DNA of 6,442 bases. It comes from Bacteroidota bacterium (lineage in GTDB: Bacteria; Bacteroidota; Ignavibacteria; Ignavibacteriales; Melioribacteraceae). Positions 1-6,235 of the stretch are shown here, in pieces. The stretch's first letter is position 1. Each line of letters begins with the position of its first letter. Under the pieces are notes generated by a model. It saw nothing but the letters and a program-made list of their open reading frames with translations, searched no databases and was not told the DNA's origin. The stretch lies in NCBI GenBank assembly GCA_021812745.1, contig JAKAMS010000150.1, forward strand, positions 1 through 6,442. Direction: 5' to 3'. Both the position numbers and the translations under genes were made by a program.

Positions 1-392
1 TGATAGCGGTTAAGTAAAATTTTTATAACAATTGTTACAACTAGAACCACATAAACGCTGGGAATAATATTTAGCGGCTTCGGATCTAAGAGACGTTTAA
101 CGGATTCTTCTATAATATTTATTCCCACTACAAAAGCGAATACAGAAAGAATAAATGCCGCAATAGGTTGAGCCGCGTTGTGTCCGAACTGATGTTTGGA
201 GTCGGGTTTTTCATGGGACATATTTACAGCAATCTTAATTCCGATCGAAACCAAAATATCTGTAAATGAATTTAATGCTTCTGAAATTACTGCTATTGAA
301 TTGGATAGTACACCAACGGTTGCCTTTATAATGAAGAGAAATATATTTATAGTGAGAGCAACATTTGTTGCCCTCTTAAGTCGGTTTGGCAT
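1..392 (-). CDS. Cation diffusion facilitator (CDF) family transporter, N-terminal part (C-terminus off the window)
   Basis: Partial gene: 130 codons are visible from an ATG at 392 to the left edge. CDF proteins are inner-membrane antiporters that export divalent metals such as Zn, Fe, Mn, Co or Cd in exchange for protons. The visible part covers TM1 (about residues 10-30), TM2 (33-55), TM3 (77-95) and the start of TM4 (110-128). The family loop motif is clear: D64, H67, F69-G70-H71, then A-Q-P-I-A-A. From memory of E. coli FieF/YiiP, D64 and H71 match its D68 and H75. In TM2 the motif reads N41-x3-D45, where FieF has D-x3-D, so one site-A aspartate is Asn. The TM5 half of that site is outside the window, so the metal cannot be named. 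No Shine-Dalgarno site precedes the ATG, only AT-rich sequence. The gene lies downstream of pepT on the same strand, 178 bp away. Confidence 0.88.
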   Translation of the reverse strand, partial: MPNRLKRATNVALTINIFLFIIKATVGVLSNSIAVISEALNSFTDILVSIGIKIAVNMSHEKPDSKHQFGHNAAQPIAAFILSVFAFVVGINIIEESVKRLLDPKPLNIIPSVYVVLVVTIVIKILLNRY

Positions 393-405
393 TATTTATT
401 TATAA

Positions 406-570
406 AGTTATACAAATGAATAAAAATATTTTTAGAATTAACATGCGGCGTTATCAATTCCGCCTCATCAAAATTACTCTTTCCATTTTTCCTTTACTCT
501 TTCTTTCTATCTTTTCTTCTTTACTTTATTCCTTCTTTTCTTCGTTACTTCATTCCTTTTTTCTTTTCCT
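406..570. other. Intergenic gap between pepT and the CDF gene
   Basis: The gap holds the pyrimidine tract described separately. It also has a short GC hairpin candidate at 445-463 (GCGG/CCGC arms, one mismatch, then two or three weak pairs, 3-nt loop) and a 14-bp AT palindrome at 421-434. The hairpin could be a weak pepT terminator on the minus strand, but no T-run follows it. The AT-rich stretch between it and 392 could carry a promoter for the CDF gene; I see no convincing consensus. An apparent plus-strand reading frame here is low-complexity and I do not call it a gene. Confidence 0.4.
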
Positions 571-573
571 TTA
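505..573 (-). repeat. Degenerate 24-bp tandem repeat in a homopurine tract just after pepT
   Basis: On the plus strand two adjacent 24-bp units, 511-534 and 535-558, match at 22 of 24 positions (I count differences at unit positions 10 and 17). They lie in a longer, almost pure pyrimidine tract from about 476 to 590, whose flanks look like decayed copies. Read on the minus strand in the pepT frame, the units start with stop codons: TAA at 573-571 (the pepT stop itself), TGA at 552-550 and TAA at 528-526. The next unit has no stop. The transcript here would be purine-rich and poorly structured. Origin by slippage is likely; a function is not established. Confidence 0.6.
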
Positions 574-1821
574 CGCTTTTTCTTCCCAAACATTCGCGAG
601 TGTAACTATCATCTTCACTGCAGCTTCCATATCTTGAACAGCTACATATTCTAAAAATCCGTGAAAATTATGACCGCCTGCAAATAAATTTGGAGTCGGA
701 AGACCCATAATACTCAAACGCGAACCATCCGTTCCGCCGCGAATTGCAGATTGAATTGGTTTTATACCAAGGCGTTTCAATGCTTCAAGTGCGTTTGCTT
801 CAACCATCGGATTCTGGTCCAAAACGTATTTCATGTTCCGGTATTGCTCAAACACTTCAAAATCCAGAGTTGAACCCGGGAATTGTGCAACGGTTTTTTG
901 ACAAAGATCTTTCAAAAAATTTTCATACTCTTTTAATTTCTCGGCATCAAAATCGCGTATAATAAATTTAATAACTGCCTGCGTTTCATTTCCGTTGATT
1001 TGAGTAGGATGGACATAACCTTGTCTGCTTTCGGTTGTTTCCGGAGAAAGAGAATCTTTAGGAAGCATTTCCAAAAACCGCGCTGCAATTTTAACCGCGT
1101 TAATCATTTTATCTTTTGCATAACCGGGATGAACATTCTTTCCGTTGAACTTAATTGTTACAGCGTCTGCGCTAAAGGTTTCAGTCTCAACTTCTCCGCG
1201 TGTAGATCCATCAACAGTGTATGCGTATTTCGCTCCATATTTTTTTATATCAAATTTCTCTGTTCCGCGTCCTACTTCTTCATCTGGTGTAAAGCAGACA
1301 CGGATTGTACCATGTTTTACTTCAGGATGAGTGACGAGATAATTCATAGCGTCCATAATTTCTGCTATACCGGCTTTATCGTCAGCGCCAAGCAGTGTTG
1401 TTCCATCTGTTGTTATAATATCAAATCCAATCATATCTTTTAATTCCGGATTGCCCGCAGCATCAATAACTTTAGTCGGATCTTTGGTTAGAACAATATC
1501 TCCGCCTTGATAATTTTTGTGAATAACAGGATTAACATTTTCTCCGCTTACCGCCGGCGATGTATCAACGTGTGCTATAAAGCCGATAGTTGGAACTGCT
1601 TTATTCGTATTAGATGGCAGCGTAGCCATAACATACTTGAATTCATCCATCACGGCATCTTTCAATCCGATCTGTTTTAATTCTTTAACCAGAGCTTTGC
1701 TTAGTTCAATCTGTTTGGGATCGCTGGGAAAAGTTGTTGAGTCCTCGTCCGACTGAGTATCATATTTTACATATTTTAGAAACCGGTCAACACAAGTAAA
1801 TTTGTAGTTAGAGTCAAACAT
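571..1821 (-). CDS. pepT: Peptidase T (tripeptide aminopeptidase)
   Basis: Cytosolic di-zinc metallopeptidase of family M20B that removes the N-terminal residue from tripeptides, the last steps of peptide use. At 416 aa it is close to the usual 405-415. All expected metal and catalytic residues are in place, assigned by analogy with Salmonella PepT: H84 with D86 (AHVDTSP), bridging D147 (GADDKAG), general base E181 and ligand E182 (PDEEVGRG), D204 (TVDG) and H387 (NFHG). A dimerisation/lid domain sits at about 215-325. The substrate-binding stretch RGGTDGSRLS is at 361-370. There is no signal peptide. The ATG at 1821 is supported by GAGG (complement of 1828-1831), six bases upstream. The gene is divergent from the nucleoside phosphorylase gene, and the stop codon lies at the edge of the 24-bp repeat tract. 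Confidence 0.97.
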   Translation of the reverse strand: MFDSNYKFTCVDRFLKYVKYDTQSDEDSTTFPSDPKQIELSKALVKELKQIGLKDAVMDEFKYVMATLPSNTNKAVPTIGFIAHVDTSPAVSGENVNPVIHKNYQGGDIVLTKDPTKVIDAAGNPELKDMIGFDIITTDGTTLLGADDKAGIAEIMDAMNYLVTHPEVKHGTIRVCFTPDEEVGRGTEKFDIKKYGAKYAYTVDGSTRGEVETETFSADAVTIKFNGKNVHPGYAKDKMINAVKIAARFLEMLPKDSLSPETTESRQGYVHPTQINGNETQAVIKFIIRDFDAEKLKEYENFLKDLCQKTVAQFPGSTLDFEVFEQYRNMKYVLDQNPMVEANALEALKRLGIKPIQSAIRGGTDGSRLSIMGLPTPNLFAGGHNFHGFLEYVAVQDMEAAVKMIVTLANVWEEKA

Positions 1822-1960
1822 TTTTTGCCTCGATTCTGTTTAAGATTATTATTTTTGATAGCAAGTTAATGGAAATTGTGTTAGAGTTTCAATGAAAAGT
1901 AGCTTGTTTACAGTTTTTGCCAGCTAGCTCTTTTCTTCACCTTAATCATAGGAAATAAAT
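1822..1960. promoter_or_regulatory. Divergent intergenic region between pepT and the nucleoside phosphorylase gene
   Basis: These 139 bp must hold the 5' control regions of both genes, which start outward from it. Visible are GAGG for pepT (1828-1831, minus strand) and AGGA for the phosphorylase gene (1950-1953, seven bases before the ATG). An 8-bp palindrome AGCTAGCT lies at 1922-1929, roughly mid-way to the plus-strand gene; it could be an operator half or chance. On the minus strand a TTGAAA box followed about 17 bases later by a poor -10 (TTAACT) is the best sigma70-like candidate I found. I cannot place a promoter with confidence. Confidence 0.5.
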
Positions 1961-3265
1961 ATGAATCCAGTTGAATTAATCAAAAAAAAACGTGACGGAA
2001 AAATACTAACCGAAAGTGAAATTGAATTTCTTGTTTCGAATCTGACTAAAGGTAAAATACCGGATTATCAGTTCTCGGCTTTTTTAATGGCGGGATTTCT
2101 TAACGGTCTTAATAAGCAAGAAACGTCTGCGTTAACTAGATCTATGCTTTACAGCGGAAAGGTAATTGATCTTTCTTCTATACCCGGAGTAAAAGTTGAT
2201 AAACATTCGACCGGCGGTATTGGCGATAAAACTTCATTGATACTAGCGCCGATTGTTGCCGCAGCAGGAATTAAAGTGCCAATGATAAGCGGACGCGGAC
2301 TTGGACACACCGGCGGAACATTGGACAAACTCGAATCAATTCCAGGATTTAGAACTGATCTTAATTTAAGCGAATACAAAAACGTAATCAGAAAATGCGG
2401 GGCTGTATTAATCGGTCAAACCAAAGAAATAGCACCGGCGGATAAATTGATTTACGCATTGCGGGATGTTACCGCAACAGTTGAATCAATTCCATTCATT
2501 ACCGCAAGCATTATGAGTAAAAAGTTAGCCGAAGGAATTGACGGACTTGTTCTTGATATCAAAACCGGAAGCGGCGCGTTCATGAAAAAAATAGAGGACT
2601 CGAAAAAGCTTGCGCTTTCTCTTATCAACACAGCAAAAGCGTTTGATAAAAAAGTTATAGGGTTTATAACCGACATGAATCAGCCGCTTGGGAATTATAT
2701 AGGCAACTGGCTTGAAATTTATGAATCTATAAAAGTTTTACAAGGTGAAAAAGTTGATGATTTACTTGAAGTAACTTTGAATCTCTCCGGCGCGATGATT
2801 TTTCTTGGCGGGAAAGCTAAATCAATCAAAGAAGGAATTGAGATTTCGAAAACAATGATTGATAACGGCAAAGCATTTGAAATATTTTTAAAAATGGTTC
2901 AGCTTCAAGGCGGAAATATATCACTCTTAAAACAGCCTGAGAAATATTCTAAATCTAAAATTCACGAAAAGCTTTTTGCTGATAATAATGGATTTCTTGA
3001 ATCAACCGATAATTATGAAATCGGAATGGCTTCGTTGGAACTTGGTGCCGGAAGAATGACAATGGCAGATAAGATTGATATGAAAGCAGGAATTATTTTC
3101 TATCCCAAGATTGGCGACCAAATTAAAAAAGGCGATCTGATTGCAGAACTCTTTACAGACAAAAAAGAAAAAGTTGATGAAGTTAAGAAAAAATTGCTCT
3201 CGTCTATAAAGGTAGCTAATACCAAACCCGCTAAGGTGAAGTTGATAAAGTCTTTGTTGACTTAA
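1961..3265 (+). CDS. deoA: Thymidine / pyrimidine-nucleoside phosphorylase
   Basis: Cytosolic salvage enzyme that splits thymidine (and perhaps deoxyuridine or uridine) with phosphate into free base and (deoxy)ribose 1-phosphate. Length 434 aa is normal (B. subtilis Pdp 433, E. coli DeoA 440). It has the N-terminal helical domain (1-65), the phosphate-binding segment K81-H82-S83-T84-G-G, the family signature SGRGLGHTGGTLDKLE at 110-125, base-binding R168, S183 and K187 (E. coli R171, S186, K190), and the C-terminal PYNP domain (about 345-434). Residue 108 is Met, as in E. coli and human thymidine phosphorylases; Bacillus-type PyNP has Lys there. This favours thymidine phosphorylase-like specificity, so I use deoA rather than pdp, but the assignment is an inference. 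The ATG at 1961 has AGGA at 1950-1953. No other deo genes are adjacent, and a strong hairpin follows. Confidence 0.95.
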   Translation: MNPVELIKKKRDGKILTESEIEFLVSNLTKGKIPDYQFSAFLMAGFLNGLNKQETSALTRSMLYSGKVIDLSSIPGVKVDKHSTGGIGDKTSLILAPIVAAAGIKVPMISGRGLGHTGGTLDKLESIPGFRTDLNLSEYKNVIRKCGAVLIGQTKEIAPADKLIYALRDVTATVESIPFITASIMSKKLAEGIDGLVLDIKTGSGAFMKKIEDSKKLALSLINTAKAFDKKVIGFITDMNQPLGNYIGNWLEIYESIKVLQGEKVDDLLEVTLNLSGAMIFLGGKAKSIKEGIEISKTMIDNGKAFEIFLKMVQLQGGNISLLKQPEKYSKSKIHEKLFADNNGFLESTDNYEIGMASLELGAGRMTMADKIDMKAGIIFYPKIGDQIKKGDLIAELFTDKKEKVDEVKKKLLSSIKVANTKPAKVKLIKSLLT

Positions 3266-3295
3266 TAGATTTACTCTGTACACTCCCCGAATTTG

Positions 3296-3326
3296 TATTA
3301 AGCGCCGTTCTTTGCGGCGCTTAATA
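3296..3326 (+). terminator. Intrinsic-type terminator after the phosphorylase gene
   Basis: A perfect 12-bp stem, 3296-3307 paired with 3315-3326, GC-rich at the loop end (GCGCCG/CGGCGC), closes a 7-nt loop. It starts 30 bp after the stop codon of the phosphorylase gene. The sequence after it is AT-rich with short T runs (ATTATTT) rather than a clean U-tract. It separates this gene from the kinase, which begins only 35-86 bp later, so the kinase probably has its own promoter or depends on readthrough. Confidence 0.75.
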
Positions 3327-3360
3327 TTATTTAGCTAAAATCATTCCGTACTCTAAACAT

Positions 3361-4725
3361 TTGTTAATTTCTTTCGATAATGAAGTGGTGTATTCCAAAC
3401 TCAGGGGTTTTGTGAACTTCTTAAGTAAAAAAATATTGGGGAAAGAAATACTTCTAAAATATTTCAATACTCTTTTTTCATTGAAAAAATGGCAATTGAT
3501 ATTGGGGACGTTCATAGCCGCAGAGTTTTTTACTTTTGTCTTGAATAGCATTCAAAGTTTTATCTGGTGGAAGTTTTGGTCTTTTGAATTAATTCTTATC
3601 GGAACAATTGACGCTCTCTTTATAGTTAGCATACTGGCGCCTTTAGTAATAACTCTTACAAGTCAAACGGCTAAATACGCCGAGTATAGAAGAAAAGCGG
3701 AAGAGGAAGCTAAGACACAAGCGGAATTGAGCGAGGGTGAGAAAAAATTCAGATTGTATCTTGAAAACTCTGTTGATGTAATTACTGTAGTTGATGCTAA
3801 CGGCTATGTAATTTATGAAAGCCCCTCAAGCAAAAAAAATTTTGGATATGAGCCAGCTGATTTAATCGGAAGAAGCGCTTTTGAGTTTATTCATCCAGAT
3901 GATATTAAAACAGTTCTTGATCTATTTACACGCGCCGTTAAGAAACCATTCTCAGAAAATTCAATTGAACTACGGTTCTTAAAAAAGAATGGCGATTGGG
4001 CTAGCGTACGCGTATCCGGTAAAAATATGATTACCGACCCAATTATTAAGGGCATTGTTCTAAACGTTTTTGATATCACGGAAAGAATTCAAATTGAAAC
4101 TCAGCTTAAAAAATCTATTGCCGAAAAAAATACTCTTATGAAAGAAATTCACCATAGAGTTAAAAATAATTTTATGACAGTATCAAGTCTTCTCTTTCTT
4201 CAATCCGAACTTGTGAATGAACCTAAAGTCACAGAAATATTTTTAGAATGCCAGAACAGAATTCGTTCTATGGCATTAATTCATGAGAAGTTATATCAGT
4301 CGGAAACCATCTCTGAAATTGATGTCTATAGTTATGTGCAAAGATTAGTAAGTTATATTCAGTCCAGCTATATAACCGGTTCAACCCAAGTCTTAATAAA
4401 TTTAGAGATAGATCAATCAATTAAGTTAGAACCCGAGAAAGCGATTTCCATGGGTTTAATTTTGAACGAACTACTTTCTAATATTTTTAAATATGCTTTC
4501 CAAGGTAGAGAAAGCGGAACGGTGTGGATCGGATTATTAAAGAATGCTGATAAATATTTCTTAATCGTAAAAGATAATGGTATTGGCTTACCGGAAGAAT
4601 TTAATATATCCACCTCAAATTCGTTAGGTTTCAAATTAGTCGAAATGATGACCGCTCAAATGAATGGTAAGCTTAGCATATCAGGCAAAAACGGTTCGGA
4701 ATTTAAAATAGAATTCCAAGTCTAA
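3361..4725 (+). CDS. Membrane-anchored PAS-domain sensor histidine kinase, HisKA_2 type
   Basis: Autophosphorylating sensor kinase. Residues are numbered from a TTG at 3361 (454 aa). It has a short N-terminal segment, two membrane helices (about 44-64 and 76-99) with almost no periplasmic loop, and a charged linker helix (100-128) rich in A, E and K. A PAS domain (130-240) ends in DITER, and the HisKA_2 dimerisation helix has EIHHRVKNN at 262-270. The phospho-acceptor is H264 or H265; I favour H265, just before R. The HATPase_c domain has N374 (NELLSN), G1 box D405-N-G-I-G409 and G2 G423. The signal is likely cytoplasmic, via PAS. The start is uncertain: the frame is open back to 3325 with no ATG. 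A GTG at 3412, preceded by AGGGG (3403-3407), is a good alternative, giving 437 aa and the start VNFLSKK. No response regulator is nearby, so it is an orphan kinase. Confidence 0.93.
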   Translation: MLISFDNEVVYSKLRGFVNFLSKKILGKEILLKYFNTLFSLKKWQLILGTFIAAEFFTFVLNSIQSFIWWKFWSFELILIGTIDALFIVSILAPLVITLTSQTAKYAEYRRKAEEEAKTQAELSEGEKKFRLYLENSVDVITVVDANGYVIYESPSSKKNFGYEPADLIGRSAFEFIHPDDIKTVLDLFTRAVKKPFSENSIELRFLKKNGDWASVRVSGKNMITDPIIKGIVLNVFDITERIQIETQLKKSIAEKNTLMKEIHHRVKNNFMTVSSLLFLQSELVNEPKVTEIFLECQNRIRSMALIHEKLYQSETISEIDVYSYVQRLVSYIQSSYITGSTQVLINLEIDQSIKLEPEKAISMGLILNELLSNIFKYAFQGRESGTVWIGLLKNADKYFLIVKDNGIGLPEEFNISTSNSLGFKLVEMMTAQMNGKLSISGKNGSEFKIEFQV

Positions 4726-4913
4726 AATAAAATTCTGTATAATTCATTTTCCCCCACACGTGAGCAACTAATTGTATTCCGCATAAGAAACATTCCCATC
4801 ACGCAAAAAATATTCTAGTAAACAAAACGAACTTACCAATTTCTAAAATTGTTATAATTGTATATAAAAAAATAGGCGGCGGATAATTCAGACCAACAAC
4901 ACAAAGGAAACAG
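4726..4913. other. Intergenic gap before the DUF971 gene
   Basis: This gap of 188 bp lies between the kinase stop and the next start. I found no reading frame worth calling and no clear terminator for the kinase. The right half carries the promoter candidate described separately. The left half (4726-4830) shows a run of five C at 4751-4755 and otherwise nothing I can name. Confidence 0.4.
4837..4858 (+). promoter_or_regulatory. Candidate promoter/operator for the DUF971 gene
   Basis: A perfect -10-like TATAAT lies at 4853-4858, 55 bp before the start codon. Directly upstream and abutting it is a perfect 6-bp inverted repeat, CAATTT (4837-4842) and AAATTG (4846-4851), with a 3-bp spacer, placed where a regulator could block polymerase. 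No good -35 hexamer is found at 16-18 bp spacing. Such AT boxes occur by chance in AT-rich DNA, so this is tentative. Confidence 0.3.
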
Positions 4914-5264
4914 ATGAGTACTCCAACAAAAATAAAATTATACAAGCAAGAATACATTGAGATAACATGGGATGATGGAAAGGTAAACAAGTACCCATTA
5001 AAATTCTTAAGGGATGAAACTCCAGATGCAGGCAATAAAGGTGAAACAATTTTGTGGAAGCATTACGCAGCGCCAAAACATGAACCGCTAAAACAAGAAT
5101 CTTATGAAATTGAAAAAGTAGAAACCGTTGGCAGTTACGCCATTCAAATTAAATGGAAAGACGGATACAATTTTGGAATTTATTCGTGGGAACTGCTAAA
5201 ACAATTTGCAGATTACTTAGAAGTAAGAGAAAATCTTCACCAAGATTTCGATCATCATCACTAA
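4914..5264 (+). CDS. DUF971 (gamma-butyrobetaine hydroxylase-like N-terminal domain) protein
   Basis: Small soluble 116-aa protein made of one DUF971/GBBH-like_N domain. The domain is recognised by its two repeated strands, IEITWDDGK (15-23) with LRDETPD (32-38), and the C-terminal GSYAIQIKWKDG (73-84) followed by FGIYSWELL (87-95). In zinc-binding members the LR is followed by C-P-C-x2-C and a His lies in the later WxDxH strand. Here those places are T36, D38, N41 and Y85, so all four ligands appear lost. DUF971 domains are found fused to Mrp/ApbC-type Fe-S carriers (such as plant HCF101) and to BBOX-type oxygenases; the role of the free form is unknown to me. The C-terminus is His-rich (H109, H114-H116). 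AGGAAA at 4905-4910 supports the ATG. It appears to be a single-gene unit closed by the hairpin at 5270-5309. Confidence 0.85.
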   Translation: MSTPTKIKLYKQEYIEITWDDGKVNKYPLKFLRDETPDAGNKGETILWKHYAAPKHEPLKQESYEIEKVETVGSYAIQIKWKDGYNFGIYSWELLKQFADYLEVRENLHQDFDHHH

Positions 5265-5269
5265 AAACT

Positions 5270-5309
5270 GTACGAACAAGCATAAGAATTTTCTTGTGCT
5301 TGTTCATAC
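5270..5309. terminator. Large hairpin between convergent genes, likely bidirectional terminator
   Basis: Arms 5274-5287 and 5292-5305 pair over 14 bp with one U-G wobble (on the plus-strand RNA), closing the 4-nt loop ATTT. After a single mismatch three more pairs extend it to 5270-5309. It lies 5 bp after the DUF971 stop and 12 bp before the end of the convergent tlpA-like gene. On the minus strand it is followed by GTTTTTAG-type sequence; on the plus strand the following bases are mixed. Its position fits termination for both genes. Confidence 0.7.
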
Positions 5310-5321
5310 TATTCAATTCTC

Positions 5322-5927
5322 TTATAACAATTTCTTAATATGACCTTCATACGTGGATATTGGGATTAAACCTTCGTAAGAAGCAACAATCTTTCCTTGC
5401 TTATCAATAACAAAAGAAGTTGGTATAGCGCGAATTCCGCCGTATTGCTGATAGACATTCATATTGCCGTAAACAACTGGATAATTCATTCCCTTTTCTT
5501 TTATGAAAGGAACTACTTCATCTTTTGTATCAGTATCAACCGAAACGCCAATAATCTCAAATCCTTTAGCGCCATATTTTTTCTTCAAAGAAATTAAATC
5601 CGGAATACCTTTGCGGCACGGCGGGCACCATGTAGCCCAAAAATCTACTATTACTACTTTTCCTTTTAGATCGGAAAGTTTAATTGTTTTACCGTCGGTG
5701 GTAGGCAGTGTAAAATCTGGCGCAAGTGCAGATGATTTTTGAGCGCTCGGAACATAGTTCGGCGGGTAAGGACCATTTTCTTCGCTTCTGCCGAATAAAT
5801 AATCTGTATTGTTAAAAATAAATAATAATAAAATCACACCGATAAAAAAGCTTGTATAGATCCAGCTTCTATGCTTTTGAGTCAAACCGGTAAATTTATT
5901 TTTCTGATTAGAATCTTTCAGTGACAT
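5322..5927 (-). CDS. TlpA-like membrane-anchored thioredoxin-family protein (thiol-disulfide oxidoreductase)
   Basis: A 201-aa protein with a cytoplasmic N-terminus of about 22 residues, one membrane anchor (W22 to about F38) and a thioredoxin-fold domain (about 68-201) placed outside the cytoplasm. The active site W100-C101-P102-P103-C104 lies in DFWATWCPPC, and the cis-proline is P169 (AIPTSFVID). The start of the domain, APDFTLPTTDGK (69-80), is typical of the AhpC/TSA-Redoxin/TlpA/ResA group. Family members reduce or exchange disulfides in envelope proteins, often for cytochrome c maturation; the substrate is not shown here. The domain lies just after a proline-rich linker (PYPPNYVP, 53-60). 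The ATG at 5927 is supported by AGAGGA on the minus strand (5932-5937). It follows the DUF6132-type gene by 53 bp on the same strand and is probably co-transcribed with it. Confidence 0.94.
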   Translation of the reverse strand: MSLKDSNQKNKFTGLTQKHRSWIYTSFFIGVILLLFIFNNTDYLFGRSEENGPYPPNYVPSAQKSSALAPDFTLPTTDGKTIKLSDLKGKVVIVDFWATWCPPCRKGIPDLISLKKKYGAKGFEIIGVSVDTDTKDEVVPFIKEKGMNYPVVYGNMNVYQQYGGIRAIPTSFVIDKQGKIVASYEGLIPISTYEGHIKKLL

Positions 5928-5980
5928 TTTTTCCTCTTGATTAATGTGCGTAAAAATAATAATTAATTAAAATTCTGTGG

Positions 5981-6172
5981 TTATTTTTTTTCCTCTTCAA
6001 CCTTTTTTTTGCTAGGAATAAGCCAAATTGCGCCTATAAGTGCACCATAAATAGTCGAGATATACGGATTGCTGGAAATTGGACATGTTCCGGTCCGGCA
6101 CCCTATAAAATAATAGTATGAAAATCCTACAACCGCACCGCCTACAACTGGTAAAACTTTTTTAATAATCAT
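5981..6172 (-). CDS. DUF6132-type small membrane protein with a Cys pair
   Basis: A 63-aa protein with two membrane helices (about 6-24 and 38-53) joined by a conserved loop G24-C25-R-T-G-T-C30-P-I-S-S-N-P-Y. The tail is charged (KKKVEEEKK). The GC-x4-C-P-I-x-S-N-P-Y loop matches my recollection of DUF6132 proteins of Bacteroidota and relatives; function is unknown. The two cysteines, four residues apart at a membrane surface, could form a disulfide or take part in thiol transfer. Its place directly upstream of the TlpA-like gene supports a redox or sulfur link, but this is inference. The start at 6172 has only a weak GAGTGG upstream. The loop's conservation and the length make it a real gene rather than a chance frame. 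Confidence 0.82.
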   Translation of the reverse strand: MIIKKVLPVVGGAVVGFSYYYFIGCRTGTCPISSNPYISTIYGALIGAIWLIPSKKKVEEEKK

Positions 6173-6235
6173 TTATACCACTCTCAATATTGATAATATA
6201 TATGATGTAAAAGTGGCTAGAAAGATGCACTCTTT
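6173..6235 (-). other. Spacer between the RlpA-like and DUF6132-type genes
   Basis: This gap of 63 bp is AT-rich (ATATATATT-like stretch at about 6190-6205), which could hold a promoter for the downstream pair. Only a 5-bp hairpin (AAAGA/TCTTT) follows the RlpA-like stop, too weak to call a terminator, so the three minus-strand genes may be one transcript. Confidence 0.3.

Noticed and set aside
445..463. Hairpin as the pepT terminator
   Set aside because: Only four GC pairs and a few weak ones with a mismatch, and no T-run after it on the minus strand; mentioned only as a candidate in the gap entry.
386..637. Plus-strand frame coding a Phe/Ser/Leu-rich membrane-like peptide
   Set aside because: It reads straight through the pyrimidine repeat (hence the repeating FSSLL pattern), runs into the pepT coding region and has no ribosome site; composition alone explains it.
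1000..1443. 147-codon frame opposite pepT
   Set aside because: It is fully inside the well-supported pepT gene on the other strand, has no recognisable domain and a Cys/Phe-rich composition typical of antisense shadows.
1922..1929. AGCTAGCT palindrome as a defined operator
   Set aside because: An 8-bp palindrome is expected by chance often enough; no second copy or known regulator motif supports it.
3002..3283. 93-codon minus-strand frame over the end of the phosphorylase gene
   Set aside because: Overlaps the conserved C-terminal PYNP domain; low-complexity Phe-rich translation; no domain.
4799..5076. Two minus-strand frames over the start of the DUF971 gene
   Set aside because: Both overlap the conserved DUF971 coding region or its promoter region and show no family features or ribosome site.
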